A DNA stretch of 64,000 nucleotides from Thiofilum sp. (lineage in GTDB: Bacteria; Pseudomonadota; Gammaproteobacteria; Thiotrichales; Thiotrichaceae): NCBI RefSeq assembly GCF_016711335.1, contig NZ_JADJTF010000004.1:1-64000 (forward strand). Reading direction: 5' to 3'. This document shows positions 1-8,525 of the stretch, in pieces. The notes below the pieces were generated by a model. It searched no databases and had not been told where the DNA came from. It saw nothing but the letters and a program-made list of their open reading frames with translations. The translations under genes were made by a program, and so were the position numbers. Numbering within the stretch: position 1 is the first letter of the stretch; each line of letters starts with the position of its first letter.

Positions 1-260
1 TCATCTAAGGTCAGCGTCTGCGTTTCAGCGACCCACGTTCCAATAATGTCTACATTAAAATAACGGGTAGCTGCCCCAGAGCGATCTAATAGCACACCAT
101 GCGCCTGCGTTTTACCCTTAAAATAATCCTCTAATTGCAAGCTAGGATTAGTAGTGGTGACTGAATTAATCGACATGCTGCTGCAACTCCCTAAGCCAAA
201 AGTGCTGATTAAGATTAAAAGTATTCCTAAGCGGCGTAGCCACTGGAGACGGTAGTGCAT
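1..260 (-). CDS. DUF3833-family lipoprotein, 3' end cut by window edge
   Basis: The reading frame starts at the ATG at 260 and runs off the left edge. The N-terminus (MHYRLQWLRRLGILLILIST...) is a lipoprotein signal ending in a lipobox-like LGSC at residues 24-27. It continues with LEDYFKGKTQAHGVLLDRSG and later YFNVDIIGTW, the pattern of DUF3833 lipocalin-like lipoproteins. It lies 16 bases behind the chalcone-isomerase-like gene and is the last visible member of the operon. Family members accompany CFA/DUF1365 clusters in other Proteobacteria. A role at the inner face of the outer membrane is inferred, not shown. Confidence 0.8.
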   Translation of the reverse strand, partial: MHYRLQWLRRLGILLILISTFGLGSCSSMSINSVTTTNPSLQLEDYFKGKTQAHGVLLDRSGAATRYFNVDIIGTWVAETQTLTLD

Positions 261-276
261 ACAAAATCCTTCCTAC

Positions 277-795
277 TTAAGTAGGTTTGCGGGGGGTAAT
301 GAGTTGTTGACGAATATCGGGGCGGCTAGTTTTAGGTGAGAGCCAAATTGCCAGAAATTGCTCGCCAAAGCGGGCATGATTGACCCCTCCTAAGGGTTTG
401 CCATTGTAATAAAAGCGATTGCCCCTTTTAGCATCGACGTACAAAGTCAAGGTATCACCCGCTTGTACGGCATTCGGCCAGAGCTTTTGTAGTTGAGTTA
501 ACCACTGTTGGCGCTCTGGAGCAGGGACACCTAAATGTCGCCACTGCTGATCGGTCACATTAAGCAGCATTTCTTTAGCAATATAACGTTGATAACGTAT
601 CTCTAAAGCTAAAGGATAGCGATTCGCTTGATAGCGCCCGTCAGGAGTTTTTAGCGTGGCCTCATAAATACGTGCAAAGAAAGCTTTCACCTGTGAAGTG
701 CCCACCGCTTGTAACTCATTTGGACTCGCTAGCAGTGGGTTAGTAAAGAGTAACCAGCTCGCCATTAACAAAAGCGGCATCTTAAACTTAAACAT
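277..795 (-). CDS. Chalcone-isomerase-like periplasmic protein
   Basis: The protein has 172 residues and a cleavable signal peptide ending near LLASPNEL. The mature part (VKAFFARIYEATLKTPDGRY, then LEIRYQRYIAKEML, and a C-terminal FYYNGKPLGGVNHARFGEQF) matches the bacterial chalcone-isomerase-like fold, which in bacteria is usually a ligand-binding protein, not an isomerase. The start overlaps the stop of the DUF2878 gene by 8 bases, so it is very likely translationally coupled. It probably binds a fatty-acid-like ligand; this is inferred from fold and neighbours. Confidence 0.8.
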   Translation of the reverse strand: MFKFKMPLLLMASWLLFTNPLLASPNELQAVGTSQVKAFFARIYEATLKTPDGRYQANRYPLALEIRYQRYIAKEMLLNVTDQQWRHLGVPAPERQQWLTQLQKLWPNAVQAGDTLTLYVDAKRGNRFYYNGKPLGGVNHARFGEQFLAIWLSPKTSRPDIRQQLITPRKPT

Positions 796-1300
796 GAGCT
801 AATCTCCTTTTCAAATAGGGTAAAGCTAATAATTGAGTAGGCAGTAATAGCGCCCAGTGTATTGCAATGACTATGACACTAAGCCAAGGTTCTAAACCCC
901 ATTGCAATACGCCCAGTTGATGAGCTGCGTAATAACTCAAGCCCCCTGCCACCGCACCTAGTATACTTAAACCCCACCACGGTAAGGGTTGCAACCAAGC
1001 TAGACTATGGTTAAAGCTCCACACCAAGCCTATCCATAACAACAACATATACACGGGGAGTGCCAACTGGCTTTGGAATTGAATAATACCTAGGGCAACC
1101 ATCTCAGCCTCCACTAACCAGCCTAATAAGGCGAGCGGCAGAATAGCTAAATCGGCATAACGGCTAGGGCTGACATACCCATGCAGGATTAATAACCCTA
1201 ACATTAGCCAAACCGCTTGATCACCTAATAGGACTGCTGACCACCATAAGGCTTGAAAAATGAAGGCATTAAGCCATACAAAACGCGGGATGTTGTTCAT
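788..1300 (-). CDS. DUF2878 membrane protein
   Basis: About 170 residues, almost entirely hydrophobic, with five or six predicted membrane segments. The N-terminus (FVWLNAFIFQALWWSAVLLG) and the later LLGWLVEAEMVALGI fit DUF2878, which has no established function. I prefer the ATG at 1300 over the one at 1306 because a GGAG motif lies 7 bases before it. The gene overlaps the end of the CFA-like gene upstream by about 32 bases and the chalcone-isomerase-like gene downstream. It is an integral part of the lipid-modification operon. Confidence 0.8.
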   Translation of the reverse strand: MNNIPRFVWLNAFIFQALWWSAVLLGDQAVWLMLGLLILHGYVSPSRYADLAILPLALLGWLVEAEMVALGIIQFQSQLALPVYMLLLWIGLVWSFNHSLAWLQPLPWWGLSILGAVAGGLSYYAAHQLGVLQWGLEPWLSVIVIAIHWALLLPTQLLALPYLKRRLAHV

Positions 1301-2537
1301 TGACATACTCCGGTTTATCAGCCACTAAATGCACGGTACTGATTAAGCGCTCTCTAAAGCCACCCTCACAGTAACGTAGATAAAACTGCCATAAGCGATA
1401 AAAGCGTTCATCTAAGCCTAAACTGGCTAATTGATCCTTTTTAGCCTCTAACCGTTCTGACCAATGGCGCAGTGTTAGGGCATAGTCCAAACCAATATCG
1501 GTGAGTCCAGTGATTTTTAGATCACTAAAGCGAGTCATACGCTCACTCATCACCGTAATAGAGGGTAGGAAACCACCGGGGAAGACATAGCGCTGAATGA
1601 AATCAGCTTGTTTGCGGTAACGATCATAACGTTGATCGGCAATAGTAATCGCTTGAATCAGCAGGCGTCCGCTGGGTTTTAATAATTTATTGCAGACTTG
1701 GAAAAATTGCCCTAAGTGCTGATGCCCCACCGCTTCAATCATTTCTACTGACACTAATTTATCGAATTGTCCGCTGAGTTCACGGTAGTCTTGTTTCAAG
1801 AGGGTAATTTGGTTTTGTAAACCTCGTTCTTGTATCAGGCGTTCGACATAAGCGTATTGCGCATCAGAGATAGTCGTGGTGGTGACTTTGACCCCATAAT
1901 GAGTGGCAGCGTGTACGGCCAATCCTCCCCAACCCGTGCCAATTTCCATTAAAGTTTCGCCCGGCTTTAAGTCTAAGCGTTGGCAAATCGCATCCAGTTT
2001 ATGAATTTGAGCCTCATAGAGTGAGGTCTGAGTAGTGGGGAAAACCGCACTCGAATACATCATCGTGTCATCTAAAAAGAGACGATAAAAATCATTACCA
2101 AGGTCATAGTGCGCCACAATATTCTTTTTAGAACCGCTTTTAGAATTGGGGCGTAAGGTATGAGCGATGCGATGACCCCATTGACTGAAGAATGAAAATC
2201 CATGATCCAGACCATCTAATACTGCGCGATTACGCACTAAAAGCTGTACCGCTTTGGTCAAGTCAGGCGTATCCCATAAACCTTCCACATAGGTTTCACC
2301 CGCTGCTAATGAACCGCCCCCTAACAAAATGCGCCCATAAATCGCCGGATCATGCACGGTCACTTGGGCGTGTAAATGGCTGCCTGCATAGCCAAAGGTA
2401 TAGGTGGTATCACCCTCAATAATAGTTAAATGTCCTTGCTCTAATTGGCTTAATAGCTTAAATAACAAATGTTTAGCTAGACCAGACCAAGTACTTGATA
2501 GCGGTTTTTCAGTGACTAAGGTGGTATTAGAATTCAT
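1269..2537 (-). CDS. Cyclopropane-fatty-acyl-phospholipid synthase-like methyltransferase
   Basis: 422 residues. A substrate-binding N-terminal region is followed by a SAM-dependent methyltransferase domain with motif I at about residues 196-206 (LMEIGTGWGGL) and the family segment YVFPGGFLPS near 318-327. By hand alignment to E. coli Cfa, Glu239 is kept (E268 in VSVEMIEAVG), but Cys139 becomes Ser163 (MMYSSAVF) and His266 becomes Gln295 (LLIQAITI). It starts one base inside the DUF1365 stop (TGATG). Related CFA homologues in FAD-oxidoreductase/DUF1365 clusters act in fatty-acid modification, including methylated furan fatty acids in Rhodobacter. The exact product here is unknown, so I do not assign cfa. 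Confidence 0.88.
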   Translation of the reverse strand: MNSNTTLVTEKPLSSTWSGLAKHLLFKLLSQLEQGHLTIIEGDTTYTFGYAGSHLHAQVTVHDPAIYGRILLGGGSLAAGETYVEGLWDTPDLTKAVQLLVRNRAVLDGLDHGFSFFSQWGHRIAHTLRPNSKSGSKKNIVAHYDLGNDFYRLFLDDTMMYSSAVFPTTQTSLYEAQIHKLDAICQRLDLKPGETLMEIGTGWGGLAVHAATHYGVKVTTTTISDAQYAYVERLIQERGLQNQITLLKQDYRELSGQFDKLVSVEMIEAVGHQHLGQFFQVCNKLLKPSGRLLIQAITIADQRYDRYRKQADFIQRYVFPGGFLPSITVMSERMTRFSDLKITGLTDIGLDYALTLRHWSERLEAKKDQLASLGLDERFYRLWQFYLRYCEGGFRERLISTVHLVADKPEYVNEQHPAFCMA

Positions 2538-3289
2538 CAGGACATCTCCTGTGCTTTACGTGAATAGGGAACATAAGGAATGCGCTTCATCCATAGCTTC
2601 AGCGCCTGCCAATAAATCGCGCCAACCGTTTTAAGAGTCATAGCCGGAATACGTAGCCACTCGTAGCGCAGTTGTGTTTTAGTAAGAGGACGTTGTTGTA
2701 ATACTAAAGTGGCATCAAATAGCTTGTCCCCGCCCTCACGCTGATTTTCAATCTGTAAGGTTAGAGTCTTAGCTAAAGCTGAAAAACGCCAATGGTAGTT
2801 TATGGCTAGATCCATGAAAGGCGACACATGAAACGCTTTTGCAATCGGTTGTTGCTGAGTTTGGGCATTGATTAGGTAATAGTGACGCTCATTCCAAGGG
2901 GTATTACTGACCTCAGCGACTAAGTAGCGCAACTCCTCCTGCTGATCATGGCAGTAATAAAAATTGACTGGACTGAAATACACGCCTAGGCAGCGTACTT
3001 GCCCTAGAAATACTACTTTGCCTGCGTAATTGTCACCGCCTAGTTCGCTGACTTTCTCCCAAACGTGCGCACGGGTGAGTTGAGCTTGGCGTTGCATATA
3101 ATCATCAGGACGAAAACTCATAAGTGCTCTACCACTCACTTTGAACCAAATACCTAAATCAGGTAGGTGGTCGAGTTCATCTAAATCGAGGGCCAGTAGA
3201 AAAATAGAATATTTAAAACGATGTAGGCGCGGCTGATAGCGACAATGACCTACTGTGCCACTATAGAGGGCACTATTGAGCGTAGTCAT
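2537..3289 (-). CDS. DUF1365-family protein
   Basis: 250 residues from the ATG at 3289, chosen because it forms an ATGA overlap with the upstream stop and has GGGAG about 8 bases before it; a 24-base longer frame is possible. The sequence (YSGTVGHCRYQPRLHRFKYS, FSPVNFYYCHD, NTPWNERHYYLI) is typical of DUF1365. This family nearly always sits between a FAD-dependent oxidoreductase and a CFA-type methyltransferase. Biochemistry is not established for most members; an acyl-chain-binding or oxidative role is inferred from the cluster. Confidence 0.88.
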   Translation of the reverse strand: MTTLNSALYSGTVGHCRYQPRLHRFKYSIFLLALDLDELDHLPDLGIWFKVSGRALMSFRPDDYMQRQAQLTRAHVWEKVSELGGDNYAGKVVFLGQVRCLGVYFSPVNFYYCHDQQEELRYLVAEVSNTPWNERHYYLINAQTQQQPIAKAFHVSPFMDLAINYHWRFSALAKTLTLQIENQREGGDKLFDATLVLQQRPLTKTQLRYEWLRIPAMTLKTVGAIYWQALKLWMKRIPYVPYSRKAQEMS

Positions 3290-4530
3290 AGAGTAACTCC
3301 CAAGCGTTGGCACACATCCAAAGCACTGCGCACCCCATCTTCATGAAAGCCGTTATACCAATATGCACCACAAAAATGAGTATGTTGTTGTCCGCAAATT
3401 TGTGTACGTCGTGCTTGCGCGGCTACCATGCTTTGGCTATAAACCGGATGGCTATAGGCGTATTGACCTAAAATCTTAGTGGGATCAATCCGGCTGGTAT
3501 TATTCAAAGTGACACAAAATTCAGGTGCATGCTTAGGTAGGCATTGCAAGATATTCATGCTATACGTGACAGAGGCAGGCTTATCTTTTGCACCGGATAG
3601 ATGATAGTTCCAGCTAGCACTCGCTTTTTTAATAGCAGGCAGTAAGCGCTCATCATGATGCAATACCACTTCATTGAGCCGATAAGGAATAGCCCCTAAC
3701 ACTTCCCGCTCTAAAGAGTTTGCGTCACTTAATAGGCTCAGTGCTTGATCACTGTGACAAGCCAGAATGACCTCATCAAAGGTTTCCATTCCCTGCTGGG
3801 AGCTGATCTGTACGCCTTGCTCGGTACGCTGAATGCTTTGGACGGGAGTACTAAGACGAATAGTGACGGCTCGATCTTTAAGTAAGTATGGAATATAAGC
3901 CTGTGAACCTCCCGTGATGGTGTACCACTGGGGACGATCATTTACATTTAATAAACCGTGATTATTAAAAAACTGAATAAAAAAGCGCAGTGGAAAGGCT
4001 TCAATTTCACCTAAGCTCGCCGACCAAATCGCAGCCCCCATAGGCAAAATATAGTTCTCAGCAAAATAACGGCTAAAGCTTTGTTGTTTTAAAAATTCAC
4101 CTAGCGTGAGGTCGGGAATGCCTTGTGCTGCATACTGCTTACAGCGTTTATTAAAAGCTAAGATTTCACTCAATAAGCTATAAAAGCGTGGATTAAACCA
4201 ATTACGGGTTTGCGCGAATAAGGTACTAAAGGAGTGCCCGTTATACACTAATCCGGTAGCTTCATTACTTACACTAAAGCTCATTTCAGTAGGCTGATAA
4301 GGAACACCTAAGCGATGTAACAACTTCTGAAAATTAGGATAAGTACGATCATTAAATACAATAAATCCAGTATCAATGTTCCACTCTTGCCCTTGCAGTG
4401 ACACCGTTTTAGTGGCTGTGTGCCCGCCTAAATAGTCATTCGCTTCAAACAGTGTGACCTTATGTTGAGGCGCTAGTAGATGCGCACAGACTAGCCCTGA
4501 AATACCTGACCCAATAATCGCTATTTTCAT
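3286..4530 (-). CDS. FAD/NAD(P)-binding amine-oxidase-like oxidoreductase
   Basis: 414 residues. The N-terminal dinucleotide fold is clear (IAIIGSGISGLVCAHLL with the GxGxxG core at residues 7-12, then LFEANDYLGGHT). The C-terminal part (HFCGAYWYNGFHEDGVRSAL) is the second FAD contact common to COG2907-type proteins. These flavoproteins are the usual partner of DUF1365 and CFA-like proteins, and homologues act as desaturases of methylated acyl chains. Both ends overlap neighbours by 4 bases, the signature of a co-translated operon. Substrate is inferred to be a membrane acyl chain. Confidence 0.88.
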   Translation of the reverse strand: MKIAIIGSGISGLVCAHLLAPQHKVTLFEANDYLGGHTATKTVSLQGQEWNIDTGFIVFNDRTYPNFQKLLHRLGVPYQPTEMSFSVSNEATGLVYNGHSFSTLFAQTRNWFNPRFYSLLSEILAFNKRCKQYAAQGIPDLTLGEFLKQQSFSRYFAENYILPMGAAIWSASLGEIEAFPLRFFIQFFNNHGLLNVNDRPQWYTITGGSQAYIPYLLKDRAVTIRLSTPVQSIQRTEQGVQISSQQGMETFDEVILACHSDQALSLLSDANSLEREVLGAIPYRLNEVVLHHDERLLPAIKKASASWNYHLSGAKDKPASVTYSMNILQCLPKHAPEFCVTLNNTSRIDPTKILGQYAYSHPVYSQSMVAAQARRTQICGQQHTHFCGAYWYNGFHEDGVRSALDVCQRLGVTL

Positions 4531-5270
4531 TGACGTACCATCCTTTGAGCCAGCAAGAGTTGTAAGCGATAGGGCAAAATGCTCATAAAACGCAATATTC
4601 CAGTAAACAATTTAGGTGTGCCAATCAGAGGTAGGCGTTTTGCCAAACCCGCTTGAATTTCACGCGAGGCTTGTTGTACTGAAATGCGCATAGGCATCTT
4701 AAAATCATTTTTATCCGTCAGTGGTGTCTCAACAAATCCGGGAACAATCAGGCTTACGGCAATATCGTGTGGTTTTAAATCAATGGTGAGGCTTTGTGCT
4801 AAATACGCTACCGCTGCTTTACTCGCTCCATAAGCTTCGGCACGAGTAAAAGGGAATAAATACGCACTAGAACCGACCAGAGCCAATTGCCCGCCACGTC
4901 TGAGGTGGCGGGTAAAGGCTTCTAAACAATAGCCAACACCGAGCACATTAGTCTTGATAATATGTTCAAAGATTTGGCTATCAAATTCGCGGGCATTATC
5001 AATGTATTGATTAGTGCCCGCATTGAGAATAACGAGATCGAGTACTTGAGAGCGTTGAGAGAGAGTGGTGCTTGCGGCGAGTACTTCGTCTCGTTGAGTA
5101 ATATCAAAGGTAAGGGTTCGTAATTGATCCGCGCCTGCTTGTTGTTGCAGGGTTATTAATTTTTCTGCATTACGCCCACAAGCAATGACTTGCCAACCTT
5201 GGGCGGCATAATCCAGTGCTAATTGCTGCCCAATACCGGAGGTTGTTCCGGTGATTAAAACCGTTTTCAT
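4527..5270 (-). CDS. Short-chain dehydrogenase/reductase
   Basis: 247 residues of classical SDR: TGTTSGIGQQLA at residues 7-18 is the cofactor loop, NAG is at about 88-90, and the catalytic Ser and Tyr-x3-Lys lie in VGSSAYLF and YGASKAAV. An arginine following the second strand (ACGRN) suggests NADP(H). The start shares an ATGA with the SnoaL-like gene upstream and the stop overlaps the FAD oxidoreductase. SDRs of this branch recur in these lipid clusters; the carbonyl or alcohol substrate is not known. Confidence 0.88.
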   Translation of the reverse strand: MKTVLITGTTSGIGQQLALDYAAQGWQVIACGRNAEKLITLQQQAGADQLRTLTFDITQRDEVLAASTTLSQRSQVLDLVILNAGTNQYIDNAREFDSQIFEHIIKTNVLGVGYCLEAFTRHLRRGGQLALVGSSAYLFPFTRAEAYGASKAAVAYLAQSLTIDLKPHDIAVSLIVPGFVETPLTDKNDFKMPMRISVQQASREIQAGLAKRLPLIGTPKLFTGILRFMSILPYRLQLLLAQRMVRQ

Positions 5271-5692
5271 GCAACAGCCCTCCTTTTAAGTAGTTGAATC
5301 ACTGAGCCTAATACGGGGATATGCTCGTAAAGCATTTGCCCTAAATCGGTATAATCACGGTGAAAGGTGATCTTTTCCTCAAAACGCAAGTGACTAGCCC
5401 CCTCTACGGTTATTTCCTTCCCTCCCTGCAAACGTGGATGAATAAAAGTCATATTCCACGTAATAAAGGCTTGCTGTTCTTGATGGCAAACGTCTTTAAT
5501 CACGAAATGGCAAGAGCGAAGATGGGTGTAGAGTTGCGCAAAGTAGTTTTGTAGTGCCTCTAAACCTTGGATTTGGTGTAAAGGGTCTTGAAAGTGAATA
5601 TCAGGCGCATAAATATCAGCTAAACGTTCCCATTGCCCTTTTTGCAGCGTTTCATACACATGGATGAATTGTTGTAATACGGGCGGGAGCAT
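5267..5692 (-). CDS. SnoaL/NTF2-like protein, first gene of lipid operon
   Basis: 141 residues with the small cone-shaped NTF2/SnoaL-like pattern (FIHVYETLQKGQWERLADIY, DIHFQDPLHQIQGLEALQNY, SHLRFEEKITFHRDYTD). Proteins of this fold bind or isomerise small hydrophobic ligands. It opens the operon and is preceded by an intergenic region with overlapping inverted repeats. A TAGGAAC motif precedes the start. In several Proteobacteria the same gene follows a sigma factor/ChrR pair, but here a histidine kinase lies divergently upstream instead. Confidence 0.82.
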   Translation of the reverse strand: MLPPVLQQFIHVYETLQKGQWERLADIYAPDIHFQDPLHQIQGLEALQNYFAQLYTHLRSCHFVIKDVCHQEQQAFITWNMTFIHPRLQGGKEITVEGASHLRFEEKITFHRDYTDLGQMLYEHIPVLGSVIQLLKRRAVA

Positions 5693-5748
5693 AGATTTTG
5701 TTCCTAAACGTTTAGATTAAATAGAGCACAATCCGTTGGTTAAAAAGA

Positions 5749-5783
5749 GTGCCAAAGCGCAGGGGTTCTTTGGCACAACCCCT
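5749..5783. repeat. Two overlapping inverted repeats in divergent promoter region
   Basis: GTGCCAAAG at 5749-5757 is perfectly complementary to CTTTGGCAC at 5768-5776. AGGGGTT at 5761-5767, in the loop of that hairpin, is complementary to AACCCCT at 5777-5783. The two stems are mutually exclusive in single-stranded form. The site lies between the lipid operon and the histidine kinase gene. It could be a protein-binding operator or a leader switch; the sequence alone does not decide. Confidence 0.6.
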
Positions 5784-5873
5784 TGAAACACACTGGTTTG
5801 CACTGGAAGTTTTGAGTATCTACGGGTTTAAGATAACCTGCTCAATGTCAAAGCAACGTGAAAGTGTGTGAAT

Positions 5874-7154
5874 ATGTTTAAAGCCAATGGTATTTACCAA
5901 AAACTCAGTCGCGTCTTTGTGCTGCAAATGGTGTTTATTAGTTTGATTACCGTTGCGGGGGTCTATATTGCGGCTCTAATTGTGGAAAAAGTCATGATTC
6001 GAGCGGCGTTAGAGGGAGAGGCAAGGCATTATTGGTCATTAGTCGCACAAGATCCCCACCATCCAACCCCTAATACCGATAATTTATTAGGCTATGTGGC
6101 TCAACAAGGTGATTACAGCCATTTACCCCAAGAGCTGCAAAATGTTACACCCGGTTTTAGACGTATTTGGCTAGAAGGACACGACCCTATTCTTTATGTG
6201 GAAGACCAAGGTTCACAGCGACTATTTTTAGTGTTCGATGAGCAAAGTGTGGGGAAATTATCGTTTTATTTTGGGGTAGTACCCTTAAGCTTAGCGCTTG
6301 TTGTGATTTATTTATCGGCTTGGATAGCCTATCGCTTATCGCGGCGTACTTTATCGCCTTTAGTGTCGTTAGCACAAACGATGCGCCAATTCGATGTAGG
6401 ATCACAAGCCTTAGATACCCTACAACTACAAGCCTATACCGATACTAATGTGAATGATGAGGTGAGAGTACTAGCCGATTCATTGCAAGAATTTACGGAG
6501 CGCCTTAAGCGTCAATTACAGCGCGAGCGTGAATTTACTCATGATGTTAGTCATGAACTACGTACCCCTTTAGCCGTCATTCGCGGAGCACTGGAGTTAC
6601 TTCAAAAGCAACCTTTAAGCCCCTTACAACAACGTGCAGTCGATCGCATGGAAACAACCTCACGCGATATGGTTTCGCTGATTGAAACCTTATTGCTCTT
6701 AGCACGAGAAAATAAACATATTAAAGGCAGCACTCCCATTAATGTCAATGAGTTGGTAAAACTCCTAATGGAGCAAATCAATCAAACCCACAATAGTGAT
6801 CAACATGTGCAACTCACTTTAGAGCAACCCGTTATATTACAAGTAGATGCGCCTAGTCAGGCAATTGGTATTGTACTAGGCAATTTAATCCGTAATGCTT
6901 GTAATTATACTCAAGCAGGTAAAGTATTGATTCAAATCAATAAAAACTCGGTGGTGGTGAGTGACACCGGATTAGGAATGAGTAGTACTGAACTAACGCA
7001 AGCACAACAGCCTTTTGAGCGGCTCAATGCTAATACTCAAGGCTATGGTTTAGGATTAGATATAGTTAAGCGCCTGTGTGAGCGTTATGGTTGGCAATTA
7101 AGCCTCAATAGCCAAGTAGGATTAGGTACGCAAGTAAGTATTGTTTTTTCTTAA
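5874..7154 (+). CDS. Two-component sensor histidine kinase
   Basis: About 426 residues from the ATG at 5874 (a GTG six bases earlier is in frame). Two membrane segments near residues 13-36 and 130-152 flank a short periplasmic domain of about 90 residues. The HisKA box is HDVSHELRTPL with the phospho-acceptor His227, followed by the N box (NLIRNACNY), G1 (DTGLGM) and G2 (GYGLGL). It is divergent from the lipid operon and convergent with an OmpR-type regulator at 7374-8045, its likely partner. The signal sensed is unknown. Confidence 0.88.
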   Translation: MFKANGIYQKLSRVFVLQMVFISLITVAGVYIAALIVEKVMIRAALEGEARHYWSLVAQDPHHPTPNTDNLLGYVAQQGDYSHLPQELQNVTPGFRRIWLEGHDPILYVEDQGSQRLFLVFDEQSVGKLSFYFGVVPLSLALVVIYLSAWIAYRLSRRTLSPLVSLAQTMRQFDVGSQALDTLQLQAYTDTNVNDEVRVLADSLQEFTERLKRQLQREREFTHDVSHELRTPLAVIRGALELLQKQPLSPLQQRAVDRMETTSRDMVSLIETLLLLARENKHIKGSTPINVNELVKLLMEQINQTHNSDQHVQLTLEQPVILQVDAPSQAIGIVLGNLIRNACNYTQAGKVLIQINKNSVVVSDTGLGMSSTELTQAQQPFERLNANTQGYGLGLDIVKRLCERYGWQLSLNSQVGLGTQVSIVFS

Positions 7155-7167
7155 ATCGTAACAATAA

Positions 7168-7380
7168 GCCCTGAGCGTCGTAGTATGTTTCTGGAGCAGT
7201 CTTGGCGGCAAGGATGTAAGTACGTGAACCAAAGTAATCGTGTATTTTTGGAGCAGTCTTGGCGGCAGGGATGCCGCCTTGAAGCGTACAGGGATGTATT
7301 TACAGCGCCTGCGGAGGAAATACACGATTACTTTTAGCTAGATACTGTCTGCGTAAGAAACATACTACGACGCTCAGGGC
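7168..7380. repeat. Nested inverted-repeat element between convergent genes
   Basis: Outer arms of 25 bases at 7168-7192 and 7356-7380 are perfect inverted copies. Inner arms of 17 bases at 7231-7247 and 7318-7334 are also perfect. A 25-base direct repeat beginning TGGAGCAGTCTTGG occurs at 7192-7216 and 7249-7273 with one mismatch. A small hairpin, GGCGGCA-GGGA-TGCCGCC, lies at 7261-7278. The layout suggests one palindromic element inserted into another of the same family. The right outer arm supplies the final proline codon and stop of the response regulator gene. Confidence 0.8.
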
Positions 7381-8045
7381 GCTAGCTTTAAGCCTACTCC
7401 TTTCACGGTTTGAATCAGCTCACGCTCAAAAGGATGATCTAATACTTTGCGTAGATTATAAAGATGACTACGCAGGGCATCGGTATCGGGTATGTCACTA
7501 CCCCATACTTCGCGTTGCAATAGTTCGCGGGTGACGACTTGAGGATGCTCCCGCATTAACAAGCGCAGGATTTTAAATCCGGTAGGCGAGACAATAATCT
7601 CTTGCCCATTACGCCATACTTGTTGGGTTCCGGTATCAAGTTCTAATCCCCCTAGCACCAAGCGCTTTTGCGTCACTTCACCGCGATGACGTTTAACTAA
7701 AGCCTGAATACGGGCTACTAACTCACGGTATTCAAAGGGTTTAATTAAATAATCATCCGCGCCGCGCTCAAATCCGGTTAATTTATCTTGCAGCTCATCG
7801 CGGGCAGTCAGCATTAGAATCGGAGTATCAACATTGTACTCGCTGCGTAAACGTTGGCAGAGCGTAAAACCATCAATAATAGGTAAATTAATATCCAGCA
7901 AAATAGCATCATGGGCATGCGTGACCGCTAATTCTAAACCTTGCAAACCATTAGCGGCATAATCAACTTCAATTTGCTCACTAGCTAAATAATCAATAAT
8001 GTTTTCAGCCAGTAAACGATGATCCTCAATGAGCAATACCAGCAT
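7374..8045 (-). CDS. OmpR/PhoB-family response regulator
   Basis: 223 residues: a receiver domain with the phosphorylated Asp51 (ILLDINLP), then a winged-helix DNA-binding domain from about residue 125 (VSPTGFKILRLLM, LRSHLYNLRKVLD). It faces the kinase gene at 5874-7154 tail to tail, an unusual arrangement since such pairs are normally co-transcribed. The last coding residue and TGA lie in the right arm of the repeat element, so the natural C-terminus may have been altered slightly by it. Confidence 0.9.
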   Translation of the reverse strand: MLVLLIEDHRLLAENIIDYLASEQIEVDYAANGLQGLELAVTHAHDAILLDINLPIIDGFTLCQRLRSEYNVDTPILMLTARDELQDKLTGFERGADDYLIKPFEYRELVARIQALVKRHRGEVTQKRLVLGGLELDTGTQQVWRNGQEIIVSPTGFKILRLLMREHPQVVTRELLQREVWGSDIPDTDALRSHLYNLRKVLDHPFERELIQTVKGVGLKLAP

Positions 8046-8177
8046 CGTTTGGGTTCCTAGGGTATATTTAGTCTCAGTATGGCAGCAGAATACTACATTA
8101 TAGGTGGCTCGAAACAGGGAAGCGTTAGGGGTAAAAGGCTGCTACTATCTAGCGCTATCTGAATTCATTATAGAACT

Positions 8178-8522
8178 ATGCAACTAGAAACCTTTATTAA
8201 AATATTAGCGGATAACACGCGCCTACGTATTGTGCTGTTATTAATGAGCCGGAGTGAGCTGTGTGTATGTGAACTCACTGAAACCTTACAACTAGCACAA
8301 CCTAAAATTTCGCGTCATTTAGCGCTGATGCGTGAAAGTGGATTGGTATTAGATCGCAAGGCTGGATTATGGGTTTATTACCGTTTACATCCACAACTTC
8401 CTGAATGGGCTAAACAAGCGCTGATTCCTATGCAGTATATCAGTCATCAAGAGGCATTATTCCAAGAGGATCAAATACGCTTAGCTCAATGTAACCCTAT
8501 GGGACGCGAGTTCTGTGGCTGA
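8178..8522 (+). CDS. ArsR-family metal-sensing repressor
   Basis: 114 residues with an ArsR winged helix. The motif SELCVCELTE places Cys29 and Cys31 in the helix used for As(III)/Sb(III) sensing in ArsR (ELCVCDL in E. coli). The recognition helix is about QPKISRHLALMRESGLV. No ars efflux or reductase gene is adjacent, so its target may be elsewhere. Further cysteines occur at the C-terminus (CNPMGREFCG). Confidence 0.85.
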   Translation: MQLETFIKILADNTRLRIVLLLMSRSELCVCELTETLQLAQPKISRHLALMRESGLVLDRKAGLWVYYRLHPQLPEWAKQALIPMQYISHQEALFQEDQIRLAQCNPMGREFCG

Positions 8523-8525
8523 TAA

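Noticed and set aside
7122..7325. 67-codon minus-strand frame in the repeat element
   Set aside because: It consists of repeated units from the repeat itself and has no coding character or ribosome site.
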